From the NCBI GenBank assembly GCA_023301685.1, contig JALZUG010000006.1, positions 1 through 51,895 of the forward strand: a stretch of 51,895 bases of DNA, in the 5' to 3' direction. The stretch comes from Rickettsiaceae bacterium. Its GTDB lineage: Bacteria > Pseudomonadota > Alphaproteobacteria > Rickettsiales > Rickettsiaceae. The number at the start of each line of letters is the position of its first letter. Position 1 is the stretch's first letter. Positions 25,029 through 32,790 of this stretch are shown here, piece after piece. The position numbers and the translations under genes were made by a program. The notes under the pieces were generated by a model. It was given only the letters and a program-made list of their open reading frames with translations, ran no database searches and was not told the DNA's origin.

Positions 25029-25740
25029 TCTCTAAGGTTAAATCTTCACCTTGATCAATTAAATACTCACTGCTATTTGTTGAATCAACATTAGTGGAAT
25101 CTAGATTATTTGATCCAGATTTTGTTTTTCTTGCTAATTTCTGTACTTTAACGTGACTAACGACTTTTTGAACACCGCTAATATTTGACGCTATACTTGC
25201 AACTTTTTCTAGCTCTTCTTCAGATCTTGCAATACCAAACAAATAAACAGTATCATTAATAGTAATTACTGTGTAGTTGACGAATTTAACATCTCTATTC
25301 ATAAATGTCTTAGATTTGATCTGACTAGTAATCAGAGCATCACGCGTATATTGAACTATGTTAAACTTATTACTATCCTTATCAACTTTTAACTCATTGA
25401 TAACTTCAGTAACTCCTTCTTGATTCCATGCAATCTGAACAGCTGTAATTGCGTCTTCTTCTTTATCAATATTACCTGTAAACAACACTCTTCCTTGAAC
25501 AACTTCAATCTTAATTTTTGAGTATAAATTACGAAAATTATTTTTAAGAAATGCACCTTTAATAGCTGTAGAAATTCTTACATCTGTTAAGGTATCACCA
25601 GCAGGCCTATCTTTTGCAAATTCCATAGTCGTACCAGCAGCACCTGCAAAAATTGTTGGCAGACAACCAGATAACAAAAAAATGGATAATGTAAATAATA
25701 CAATATTTAAACAAACATTTTTCATAATATATAAGCTCAT
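25009..25740 (-). CDS. BON-domain lipoprotein (OsmY/YraP-like)
   Basis: A 243-residue exported protein with lipobox LSGC (Cys26 counted from 25740; a second Met at residue 6 could be the real start). Two BON domains follow: the first with TLTDVRISTAIKGAF and VRFTG-like NIDKEEDA features (about 48-120), the second with YTRDALITSQIKSKTFMNRDVK and VYLFGIARSEEELEKVASIAS (about 130-203). BON domains bind phospholipid and help keep the envelope intact. The C-terminal 40 residues are Asn/Ser-rich and unstructured. Its 3' end overlaps the RlpA gene by 20 bases. Pairing of a YraP-like lipoprotein with a division-related lipoprotein is reasonable context. Confidence 0.9.
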   Translation of the reverse strand: MSLYIMKNVCLNIVLFTLSIFLLSGCLPTIFAGAAGTTMEFAKDRPAGDTLTDVRISTAIKGAFLKNNFRNLYSKIKIEVVQGRVLFTGNIDKEEDAITAVQIAWNQEGVTEVINELKVDKDSNKFNIVQYTRDALITSQIKSKTFMNRDVKFVNYTVITINDTVYLFGIARSEEELEKVASIASNISGVQKVVSHVKVQKLARKTKSGSNNLDSTNVDSTNSSEYLIDQGEDLTLENVGNDW

Positions 25741-25924
25741 ATTTCTCTTAAGACGACTTTAAACTAAAAATCTATAGCCTAAACAATATACATAAATATT
25801 ATACAAAATAAAACCTTAAGAGCAACCGCAATTGCATATTGATACAATTTATTTTTTTTAATCAGAACTAGTGAAAATAGTTTTAGAACTATACCTCGAA
25901 AATTCTGTAACTCCTATGCCCAAC

Positions 25925-25953
25925 TTGACATACCCTTAAAAAGAAGATAACCT
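25925..25953 (+). promoter_or_regulatory. Probable promoter of the small acidic protein gene
   Basis: Perfect TTGACA, 17-base spacer, weak -10 TAACCT. It lies about 40 bases before the preferred ATG at 25992. Confidence 0.4.
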
Positions 25954-25991
25954 TAAACTGTGTGTTGTATATACTTATGGGGAGGTATGAT

Positions 25992-26159
25992 ATGGGTCCA
26001 CGCAACGATATTCTCGGTAGAATTATACCGGCAGATTTTTCTAATCAATTTCAAGTTCTAATGTTAGAGATAGTTAATTTTGATATTGCTACTCTTAACA
26101 CACCTGATGAAGAAATGCCTTTGGCAGGTGAAGGCGACTGTATGGATATAGATATTTAA
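25992..26159 (+). CDS. Small acidic hypothetical protein
   Basis: Unrecognised protein of 55 residues starting at ATG 25992 (MGPRNDILGRIIPADF...) and ending in a strongly acidic tail (GEGDCMDIDI). The start is chosen because GGGGAGG ends six bases upstream, an excellent ribosome binding site; in-frame GTG 25962 and ATG 25977 lie before or inside that site and would waste it. A candidate promoter lies just upstream. No membrane segment, signal peptide or known motif was seen. It stands alone between the BON lipoprotein gene (divergent) and the MFS gene (same strand, 200 bases on). The good translation signals make it a credible small gene despite no recognised homologue. Confidence 0.5.
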   Translation: MGPRNDILGRIIPADFSNQFQVLMLEIVNFDIATLNTPDEEMPLAGEGDCMDIDI

Positions 26160-26293
26160 CGTAGAAAACGTTTAAACATATTTTGCACATCACTTGAGTA
26201 TGTTGCACTTGAACTGACTTTGGTATGAGAAGCCTAATTATTTAAGCTTATATTGCTATCTAGCAATAAATATATTGCGCTACATTTATTGTA

Positions 26294-26322
26294 TTGACAA
26301 AACAATATACAAAACGTTAATA
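26294..26322 (+). promoter_or_regulatory. Promoter of the MFS transporter gene
   Basis: Perfect TTGACA, 17-base spacer, -10 TTAATA. The predicted start point is near 26329, about 30 bases before the ATG at 26360. Confidence 0.5.
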
Positions 26323-26359
26323 TTCATTGCTTACTAAATAACAAATAGCAATTACTACA

Positions 26360-27622
26360 ATGTCAAATATTTCTTTCAAAAAGGCACTGTTCCTGTGGTC
26401 TTTGGCGAGTATATTCTTTGCCTTTCAATTTATCTTAAGGCTATCCGCTGGTATCCTAAGGGAAGAAATTACTCAAAAATTTGCTATTGATGCGGCAAGC
26501 TTTGGTACACTTGCTGGCTATTATTATTTAGGATATTCCGGCGCTCAAATACCACTTGGTATAATGCTTGATCGTCTCAGCTTTCGGTTTGTAACCTCTT
26601 TAGCAATTGCAACAGCTGCCATTGGTACATTCACATTTGTTGCTACAGATAGTTGGAATATATTATTATTTAGTCGCTTCTTAATTGGTGTTGGATCTGG
26701 CGTTGCATTCTTATCAGTTGCTAAAATAATCAAAAGTTGCTTTGAAGAAAAATATCATTCACCAATGCTTGGTTTTTCATTTTCATTTGGTCTAATTGGC
26801 GCTGTCTTTGGTGCTACTCCTATGAAGTATCTCTTTGATCAATTTGGCTATGATGCTGTATTTAATATGCTTGCAGTTACTGGATTCATAATTTCTGCAG
26901 TAATATTATTACTTGGCAAGTTAGATAAAAATGAAGAAACCAGCACTGCAAAAGACACTTTTAATTCAGTACTAAAACTAATCCTTAATCCCAAAATAAT
27001 TCTTATTGGGATTTCTGGTGGTTTAATGGTTGGCTCTCTCGAAGGTTTTGCTGATGTATGGGCAATACCATTCTTCAATCAATCATTTACCTTTAGTAAA
27101 ACTGACAGCACAACAATCACATCATTTGTATATGTTGGAATGTGCTTCGGCGGACCAGTTCTTACAATTGCTGCTAGTATACTAAGATCAACAAATCTTA
27201 TGATCTTCCTAACAGGCATATTAACAATAACAATATTTGTTGTTTTATTCTATATACCTGGTTATTACTTTAACTTTGCAATGAGCGCTGCTTTAATGTT
27301 CTTTTTAGGAATTTTATGTTGCTATCAAGTTCTAGTATTTATTGTCACAAGTGAATCTGTTGATCAAAATTCCACAGGGCTTGCAATAGCCGTGATAAAC
27401 TGTATTAACATGTCTTTTGGGCATTTTTTCCATACAATTATTGGATCAGCATTTGAACTAAGCTGGGATGGAGCACTGACTGAAAGTGCTAGCCCGCTAT
27501 ACTCACACGAGAATTTTATCTATGCACTAGCTGTAATCCCTATTTGTGCTTTCATTGGCCAGTTTGGCTTTGCCTTACTCGCCGCAAAAAAGTCAAAACA
27601 AACTGAGTATATTGCAGATTAG
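26360..27622 (+). CDS. Major facilitator superfamily transporter
   Basis: Polytopic membrane protein of 420 residues with about 12 hydrophobic helices in two six-helix halves joined by a short charged loop near 192-200. The loop between helices 2 and 3 reads GIMLDRLSFR, the MFS signature position, and the fourth-helix region has RFLIGVGSGVAFLSVAKII. Several MFS carriers with this look occur in rickettsiae, where they import host metabolites, but neither substrate nor direction can be read from the sequence. It stands as a single gene with its own promoter. The tandem repeat array begins 54 bases after its stop. Confidence 0.85.
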   Translation: MSNISFKKALFLWSLASIFFAFQFILRLSAGILREEITQKFAIDAASFGTLAGYYYLGYSGAQIPLGIMLDRLSFRFVTSLAIATAAIGTFTFVATDSWNILLFSRFLIGVGSGVAFLSVAKIIKSCFEEKYHSPMLGFSFSFGLIGAVFGATPMKYLFDQFGYDAVFNMLAVTGFIISAVILLLGKLDKNEETSTAKDTFNSVLKLILNPKIILIGISGGLMVGSLEGFADVWAIPFFNQSFTFSKTDSTTITSFVYVGMCFGGPVLTIAASILRSTNLMIFLTGILTITIFVVLFYIPGYYFNFAMSAALMFFLGILCCYQVLVFIVTSESVDQNSTGLAIAVINCINMSFGHFFHTIIGSAFELSWDGALTESASPLYSHENFIYALAVIPICAFIGQFGFALLAAKKSKQTEYIAD

Positions 27623-27675
27623 TAGTAGAGTTTTTAATCTAGTCACAAATATTTTTATCAAAAAAGCTAGGAGCG

Positions 27676-27995
27676 CTGCGGTTAATTTTTTAACTTTAAT
27701 CTCATATATTTAATGAGATTAAAGTTAAAAAATGGATAGCCGTGTTCTGCTCTCTATGACAGTTACCAATTTAATGGGAACATCTGTAAAAGCCATGTGG
27801 TTAATCTTTGAATTTTAATCTCATAGATATAATGCGCTTAAAGCAAGTGTGGATAGCCGAGCTTCGCTCACCATGACGGTTACGTCTAATAAATATCTAT
27901 AATGGAACGAAAGAAACGGTGACATCATTAACTTAAAATTTTGTAGATGTAACGTGCTTAAAATGTTAGGTGGTCAGGTTCACTAGGCAGTGATA
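27676..27995 (+). repeat. Three diverged tandem copies of a ~119-bp palindromic repeat
   Basis: Fills most of the 396-base gap between the convergent MFS and HlyD genes. Equivalent positions are 119 bases apart: AACTTTAATC at 27692, AATTTTAATC at 27811 and AACTTAAAAT at 27930. Each unit has an AT-rich inverted repeat followed by a tail; the tails of copies 1 and 2 (27733-27767 and 27850-27884) start TGGATAGCCG and end near ATGACRGTTAC. Those tails recall the reverse complement of the dispersed intergenic repeat seen at 16302. Copy 1 is the most regular palindrome and copy 3 the most decayed. No reading frame of note runs through it. Confidence 0.75.
27685..27733. terminator. 21-bp perfect hairpin in repeat copy 1, possible bidirectional terminator
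   Basis: Arms 27685-27705 and 27713-27733 are perfectly complementary around a seven-base loop. Because each arm is bounded by a run of six T or A, transcripts of either strand would end the stem in a U run. It lies 63 bases after the MFS stop and between two convergent genes, so it could terminate both. Confidence 0.5.
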
Positions 27996-28018
27996 ATAAT
28001 ATTTTCTTGAGTATTCCT

Positions 28019-29092
28019 CTACCCTTCACTATCACTATTCTCATCAATTTTTTGATCTACACGCACGCTAGTCAAGGTAGACATTCCGGGGACTATTTTA
28101 TCTTTAATGTCATCTGGAACAGTAAAGTCAATAATCACAGGAACTCTTTGGACAATCTTGGTAAAGTTACCTGTTGCATTTGCAGGTGGTAGTAGGCTAA
28201 ATTTAGAGCCAGTTGCCGGTGAAACGTTGCGAATCACTCCTTCAATCTTGGTTCCAGATTCTGAATCAATTTCAATTGACGCTACCATACCAGGTCTAAA
28301 TTTTGAAATCTGCGTCTCCTTAAAATTTGCTTTCACATATAGCTTATCAATTGGTACAACAGAAAATAAGACAACACCAGGTCTAATAAAATTCCCATCT
28401 CTAATTGAACTATTACCAATAATGCCATCAATTGGCGAACGGATATTGGTATTATCAAGAGCCCTTTTGGCTAAATTACGCTCTTGCAGCGCAGTATTAC
28501 TTTTAGCAATTGCCGCTAACTTTTCAATCTCAAGCAATTTTACACTTTCTTTGCTAGTCTGCAGGTCTAATACCGCCTGAGATAAGCCACTCTTTGCTTT
28601 CTCAAAAGTAATCTTCGTATTATCTAGACTTTTCTTACTCGCAAAATTATCTTTGCTAAGCTCAGTGATACGCTTGTAATCTATCTCTGCAATCTTAAAA
28701 TTCTCCTCAGCAAACTCGTGAGCTTCTAATGCTTTATTTTGCTTTATAATTGTAAGTTTTATATTTTGTTCAATCATTTCAATATTGTGAATAGCTCCAT
28801 CAAGATTTGCCTCAGCCTGCTCATATTTGGCTTTATAATCAGCTGCATTAATTTGTGCAATTATCTGGCCGTCTTTGACAAAATTATTCTCTTTAACCAA
28901 AACGCGATCAATAACACCACCAACTTCTGCACTAATACTTGAAATATCAGCTTCGATATACGCATTATCCGTAGATTGTGTATTTGCCCAGACGTAAATT
29001 TTATACGTAACAAATAGCAAAAATAAAGCAGCTATCCCCGCTATCAGCTTTGCATGCTTATGCGATGATATTTTTTTTAACATAGAAGACAT
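28019..29092 (-). CDS. HlyD/EmrA-family membrane fusion protein
   Basis: Periplasmic adaptor of a drug or peptide export pump, 357 residues. One helix at about 13-31 anchors it in the inner membrane. The lipoyl-like halves are seen at TDNAYIEADISSISAEVGG (about 37-55) and DNTNIRSPIDGIIGNSSIRDGNFI, separated by a long coiled-coil hairpin (about 75-205). A beta-barrel domain with AYVKANFKETQI-like sequence follows. The pattern fits the EmrA branch that works with a 14-helix MFS pump, but no such pump gene is next to it. It is the last gene of the psd-pssA-HlyD series, 11 bases after pssA, which is an unusual position. Confidence 0.9.
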   Translation of the reverse strand: MSSMLKKISSHKHAKLIAGIAALFLLFVTYKIYVWANTQSTDNAYIEADISSISAEVGGVIDRVLVKENNFVKDGQIIAQINAADYKAKYEQAEANLDGAIHNIEMIEQNIKLTIIKQNKALEAHEFAEENFKIAEIDYKRITELSKDNFASKKSLDNTKITFEKAKSGLSQAVLDLQTSKESVKLLEIEKLAAIAKSNTALQERNLAKRALDNTNIRSPIDGIIGNSSIRDGNFIRPGVVLFSVVPIDKLYVKANFKETQISKFRPGMVASIEIDSESGTKIEGVIRNVSPATGSKFSLLPPANATGNFTKIVQRVPVIIDFTVPDDIKDKIVPGMSTLTSVRVDQKIDENSDSEG

Positions 29093-29103
29093 TTATTTTC
29101 CTA

Positions 29104-29877
29104 CTAAAGTTTCCGTGCATAATATATGCAAAGTGGTATTGATAATATGTAAATAATAGCAGCTACAGGCAATGAGTACCAAGGATATATTACAGCAACA
29201 ATGATTATTATTGCTGAGATTATCATTGAAAGTGACAAATATTCCGGCTTAATTTGAATGTTCTTTAGAGACATAGTCGGAAAACGGCTTGCAAGCATCA
29301 GTGCAATAATAACTATATAAAAGTTTATGTATAGCGTATGGTTCCTAACACTAAATTCAGAAATTATAGTAGTAATTTCAAAATCTAATATCATCGGAAT
29401 AAGCGCAAGGATTGCACCAGATGGAGCAGGCACTCCTGTAAAAAAATTGCTATTATTCTTAACTGTTTTATCAGTTTCAACAATTGCTGTATTAAACCTA
29501 GCTAAGCGAATTGCCATACAAACAACAAAAAGCATAATAGATGCCCAAGAAATAACTTTATATTCATATTGTTGAAATGACCATAGATATAAAAGCAACG
29601 CAGGGCACAAGCCAAAATTTATAAAATCACATAGTGAATCTAGCTCTGCTCCAAAATGACTCGTTGCATTAAGCATTCTTGCAACTCTACCATCTAAACC
29701 ATCAACTATTGTAGCAATCAAAATACAATAAACAGATTTTTCCCAAGCAGACTCAAGAGCAAACCTAATTGAGCTAACACCAATAATCAAACCAACCAAA
29801 GTCACAACATTAGGCAGCAACTTAGTAAACGGAACTGGTTTTATTATAAGTTTTTTACCCTTAAATTTTTTAATCAA
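29104..29877 (-). CDS. pssA: CDP-diacylglycerol-serine O-phosphatidyltransferase
   Basis: Makes phosphatidylserine from CDP-diacylglycerol and serine in the inner membrane. The 257-residue protein carries the complete CDP-alcohol phosphatidyltransferase signature DG-x2-AR-x8-G-x3-D-x3-D starting at DGRVAR (about 62) and ending SLCD, with all catalytic Asp residues. About seven or eight hydrophobic helices make up the rest, and the N-terminal segment with KPVPFTKLLPNVVTL is typical of the type II enzyme. It follows psd by 55 bases containing an 11-bp hairpin and precedes the HlyD gene by 11 bases. With psd it completes phosphatidylethanolamine synthesis. Confidence 0.96.
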   Translation of the reverse strand: MIKKFKGKKLIIKPVPFTKLLPNVVTLVGLIIGVSSIRFALESAWEKSVYCILIATIVDGLDGRVARMLNATSHFGAELDSLCDFINFGLCPALLLYLWSFQQYEYKVISWASIMLFVVCMAIRLARFNTAIVETDKTVKNNSNFFTGVPAPSGAILALIPMILDFEITTIISEFSVRNHTLYINFYIVIIALMLASRFPTMSLKNIQIKPEYLSLSMIISAIIIIVAVIYPWYSLPVAAIIYILSIPLCIYYARKL

Positions 29878-29901
29878 ACTATTTTCTCTTTCTACATTCC
29901 T

Positions 29902-29931
29902 AAAGTGAATTTAGTATAAGAAATTCACTTT
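29902..29931 (-). other. 11-bp perfect hairpin between psd and pssA
   Basis: Arms AAAGTGAATTT and AAATTCACTTT (29902-29912 and 29921-29931) flank an eight-base loop, directly after the psd stop. There is no clean T run after it on the minus strand, so partial termination or mRNA processing between the two genes is more likely than full termination. Confidence 0.5.
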
Positions 29932-29932
29932 C

Positions 29933-30628
29933 CTAGCGCCTTTCAAATTTTGGTTGTTCAGTAACTTTCTTTTTCATATCTGCAATTACTGTCTCACCAC
30001 CAACGCATGTCTGCCCTTCAGTTACCATTAATACTGTCTTAAGTGGTAAATAGATATCCGCCCTACTACCAAAACGAATTAAACCATATCTTTGACCAGC
30101 TAAAACCTCTTGATCCTCTTCTAGATCACAAACAATACGTCTTGCAACTAAACCAGCTATCTGAACAAAACCAATTTTGGTCCCGCTTTTAGTTTCCATT
30201 AAAACAGATTGACGCTCATTATGAATACTAGCTTTATCAAGTGATGCATTAAAGAATTTTCCAGGATGATATTTTAATGCAAGGACTTTTCCGCTTGCTG
30301 GAATCCTATTAATATGTACATTAAAAACATTCAGAAAAACACTAACACGTATCATCGGAGCCTCACCAAGCTCTAGCTCAGTAGGAGGCGTTACTTCAAC
30401 AATTTTCTGAACAACTCCATCAGCTGCGCTTATAATCAAATCATCAGAAACAGGTGTTACTCTTTCTGGGTTTCTAAAAAAGTAAGCACACCAAACAGTG
30501 CATATTCCGCCGATCCACGCCAAAGTTGTACTAAATGATCCAAGTACAAACGTAACTACCGCAAAAATTGTTATAAAGATGTATCCTTCTTTGTGAATCA
30601 TCTTTGCAAGATCACTATATGGTTTCAT
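29933..30628 (-). CDS. psd: Phosphatidylserine decarboxylase proenzyme
   Basis: Converts phosphatidylserine to phosphatidylethanolamine. The proenzyme cleaves itself at a Gly-Ser pair to create the pyruvoyl group; the site is Gly187-Ser188 in [11 protein letters not shown], near the C-terminus as expected for this short form. The 231-residue length matches the small type II-like Psd found in alphaproteobacteria. Two hydrophobic helices at about 15-50 anchor it in the membrane. Conserved [16 protein letters not shown] and [12 protein letters not shown] segments include the catalytic His region. It starts the psd-pssA-HlyD gene series. The 243 bases upstream to rpmJ include the divergent rpmJ promoter. 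Confidence 0.96.
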   Translation of the reverse strand: MKPYSDLAKMIHKEGYIFITIFAVVTFVLGSFSTTLAWIGGICTVWCAYFFRNPERVTPVSDDLIISAADGVVQKIVEVTPPTELELGEAPMIRVSVFLNVFNVHINRIPASGKVLALKYHPGKFFNASLDKASIHNERQSVLMETKSGTKIGFVQIAGLVARRIVCDLEEDQEVLAGQRYGLIRFGSRADIYLPLKTVLMVTEGQTCVGGETVIADMKKKVTEQPKFERR

Positions 30629-30793
30629 ATTTTATCTCCAACCTTAAAATCCTAATTTCTATATTTATCCATTTCAGCGATGATAAATTTCTTCAAGCCG
30701 CCGGTCAAGTACAAAACGTTTTGTCAGTAAAATATATTGGCTAATAATTATACTTACAACTTAACTATTTAAAATTATTATTATAGTTTGCCC

Positions 30794-30822
30794 TTGACCT
30801 TCTTGGCTATTTCATCTATATT
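30794..30822 (+). promoter_or_regulatory. Promoter of rpmJ
   Basis: TTGACC, 17-base spacer, TATATT. It predicts a leader of about 43 bases before the ATG at 30872; TGAGG just before the ATG is the likely ribosome binding site. Confidence 0.6.
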
Positions 30823-30871
30823 GGCGCATGAACTAATAAAACGGCCTATTTGAAGGCGAGATGAGGCGATT

Positions 30872-30997
30872 ATGAAAATTGTAAAGTCATTAAAATCACT
30901 TAAAGCTAGAGATAAGAACTGCCGTCTCGTGAGAAGAAAAGGCAGAGTACTTGTTATTAATAAAATGAACAAAAGGTTCAAAGCAAAACAAGCTTAG
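30872..30997 (+). CDS. rpmJ: 50S ribosomal protein L36 (bL36)
   Basis: A 41-residue very basic protein, [17 protein letters not shown] followed by [23 protein letters not shown]. This is the 41-residue zinc-free form typical of alphaproteobacteria; only one Cys remains of the zinc ribbon. It stands alone with its own promoter and a strong intrinsic terminator 31 bases after the stop, a monocistronic arrangement outside the spc operon. Confidence 0.96.
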   Translation: MKIVKSLKSLKARDKNCRLVRRKGRVLVINKMNKRFKAKQA

Positions 30998-31027
30998 TTC
31001 AAGTTTACCTATTGAAAAAGTTTAATT

Positions 31028-31052
31028 AAGAGCCCGGAAGGGCTCTTTTTTT
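31028..31052 (+). terminator. Intrinsic terminator of rpmJ
   Basis: Perfect eight-base-pair stem AAGAGCCC/GGGCTCTT around GGAA, followed by TTTTT: a textbook Rho-independent terminator. Its T run touches the stop codon of the convergent ankyrin gene. Confidence 0.92.
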
Positions 31053-31398
31053 ATAAATAATCTGAGCCATAATTATCATTTAGATAATTATAATAACTAC
31101 TACCTAACAACTCACTTTCATCTTCCTGCCTTGTTAAAAACAATTCATCCATATGCTGTAAATTCGTACCATTATAAATATCAACCGGTGTATAACCTTT
31201 ATAATTATGGATATTAGTATCCGCACCAAAATGAAGTAATAATTGCACCATATTATTATGGCCCGATTGCAGTGCACAATGCAGGGCGGTTTGTCCGTAT
31301 AATCCTTCTTGAAAATTAATATCATCTCCAGCTCTTAGATATTGAAATGCTAACTGTAAATTATTATTCGCAGAGGCTTTTATTAGTCTTATTGTCAT
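31051..31398 (-). CDS. Small ankyrin-repeat protein
   Basis: Carries two to three ankyrin repeats, clearest in GQTALHCALQSGHNNMVQLLLHFGADTNIH and then GYTPVDIYN, with a degenerate first unit including LQLAFQYLRAGDDINFQ. Ankyrin repeats mediate protein contacts and are frequent among secreted effectors of intracellular bacteria, though no secretion signal is visible. The preferred start is ATG 31398 (115 residues) because AAAGAG lies seven bases upstream; a GTG at 31437 would add 13 residues without a ribosome binding site. The acidic, Tyr/Asn-rich tail is unstructured. It is a single gene, convergent with rpmJ. Host-directed function is inference only. Confidence 0.85.
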   Translation of the reverse strand: MTIRLIKASANNNLQLAFQYLRAGDDINFQEGLYGQTALHCALQSGHNNMVQLLLHFGADTNIHNYKGYTPVDIYNGTNLQHMDELFLTRQEDESELLGSSYYNYLNDNYGSDYL

Positions 31399-31589
31399 GA
31401 TTAAACTCTTTAAATTAAAATTATATTTAGGAAACACATGTTTCTTAAATAAAGAATTTAGAATGTATCCTCGTGATTTTTTAAATACTTCTGCATATTT
31501 TTTCTCTCTTAATTCCTAATTTCTCTTACACCAGAAGAGCAAACTATGATCTACTATTTAAAATATTGCAGTTTAAATGGATACAACAT

Positions 31590-32507
31590 ATGGAAGAAGG
31601 TTTACTTTCCTGGGGAATTTTTGGAGCAATAATTATCAGCTTACTAATTCTTGATCTAGGAGTATTTAACAAAAAAGATCACGTTATTTCGCTGCGTGAA
31701 AGCCTTTTTATGAGCATATTTTATATTCTGATCGCTTGCGGTTTTGGTGCGTTTGTTTTCTATGAGCTTGGAACCCAGCACTGTAAAGAGTATTTCACCG
31801 GCTTTATTCTTGAAAAAGCTATGTCCCTAGACAACATATTTGTTATTTCAATTATCTTTACATTCTTCAAAATACCACCGAAATTCCAACATCGAGTATT
31901 ATTCTGGGGTATTTTAGGTGTAATAATCTTAAGAGCAATTATGATCGGTGCTGGTGCATCTCTAGTTGCTAACTTCGAATGGGTATTATTCATCTTTGCG
32001 GCTATCTTAATTTATACAGGGATCAAAACATTCTATATCTCAAAAGAAGCGCCGATGGATGTTAAAGATATGTTCATATATAAATTCCTAAGCAAGAGGC
32101 TAAATATAACGCATGAGTTTGTGGGAAATAAATTCTTTATTATTCAAGATAACAAACTATTTGCTACTCCTTTGTTTATGGCACTAGCGACTGTTGAAGC
32201 TATGGATGTAATTTTTGCTATTGATAGTATTCCAGCAATCTTTGCAATCACTCAAGATACATATATCGTATATACGTCAAATATTTTCGCTATATTAGGA
32301 CTTAGAGCTCTCTTCTTCCTGCTTGCAGATATTGTTGAAAGGTTCAGATATATCAAATATTCCTTAGCCTTAATTCTGATACTAATTGGTATAAAAATAT
32401 TCGTTGCCCACTTTGTACATATACCAACCTATATACCACTTGTCCTAACTATTGGATTACTTATTCTTGGAGGTGTTGCATCAGTGTTAATCAAGGAAAA
32501 GAGGTAG
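31590..32507 (+). CDS. TerC family integral membrane protein (Alx-like)
   Basis: A membrane protein of about 305 residues with eight or nine helices. It has the TerC hallmarks: LLILDLGVFNKKDHVISLRES near the start, FTGFILEKAMSLDNIFVISIIF with the conserved E-K-x-x-S-x-D-N, and the second-half counterpart VEAMDVIFAIDSIPAIFAITQD. Family members act in metal (manganese or calcium) handling; the Alx branch exports manganese. The ATG at 31590 is preferred, since the family starts about there; a TTG at 31566 would add eight residues. It is a single gene with no linked ter genes, so tellurite resistance should not be assumed. Confidence 0.93.
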   Translation: MEEGLLSWGIFGAIIISLLILDLGVFNKKDHVISLRESLFMSIFYILIACGFGAFVFYELGTQHCKEYFTGFILEKAMSLDNIFVISIIFTFFKIPPKFQHRVLFWGILGVIILRAIMIGAGASLVANFEWVLFIFAAILIYTGIKTFYISKEAPMDVKDMFIYKFLSKRLNITHEFVGNKFFIIQDNKLFATPLFMALATVEAMDVIFAIDSIPAIFAITQDTYIVYTSNIFAILGLRALFFLLADIVERFRYIKYSLALILILIGIKIFVAHFVHIPTYIPLVLTIGLLILGGVASVLIKEKR

Positions 32508-32550
32508 AATTTCTCTATTCTTTCTATTTCTTAACTGACAAGTAAATATA

Positions 32551-32646
32551 CTATATTTCTATCACATTAACTTGCTCGCTACCTATTTGTATAGCTCCTA
32601 GTTCTTGCATTTCTTCTGGTTGTACATCTAATCTCACGTCACACAT
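32551..32646 (-). pseudogene. Short coding remnant of unknown origin
   Basis: Within the 283-base gap after the TerC-like gene, the minus strand reads 31 residues (MCDVRLDVQPEEMQELGAIQ then IGSEQVNVIEI) of well-composed protein. Upstream, the same frame continues with GCFQDI before TAA at 32665-32667 and GGG-TGC-TTG-ACA codons before another TAA near 32710. This looks like a decayed gene end rather than random AT-rich sequence. No family was recognised, and no ribosome binding site precedes the ATG. Confidence 0.3.
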
Positions 32647-32790
32647 CGATGTAAATTCACCTATTTAAATATCTTGAAAACAACCTTCTTCTACTAGTGT
32701 CAAGCACCCTTATATTTCGTTTTATAGCTTTTAGAATAAAATTCTAACATAGATTTAAATCCTTAAAAAATTATTACTTAAAGATATAGT

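Noticed and set aside
27623-28018. CRISPR array
   Set aside because: The repeats are about 119 bases long, diverged and few, without short conserved repeats, unique spacers or cas genes.
30781-30981. Minus-strand frame opposite rpmJ
   Set aside because: It is the antisense of the clear bL36 gene and its promoter, with no ribosome binding site.
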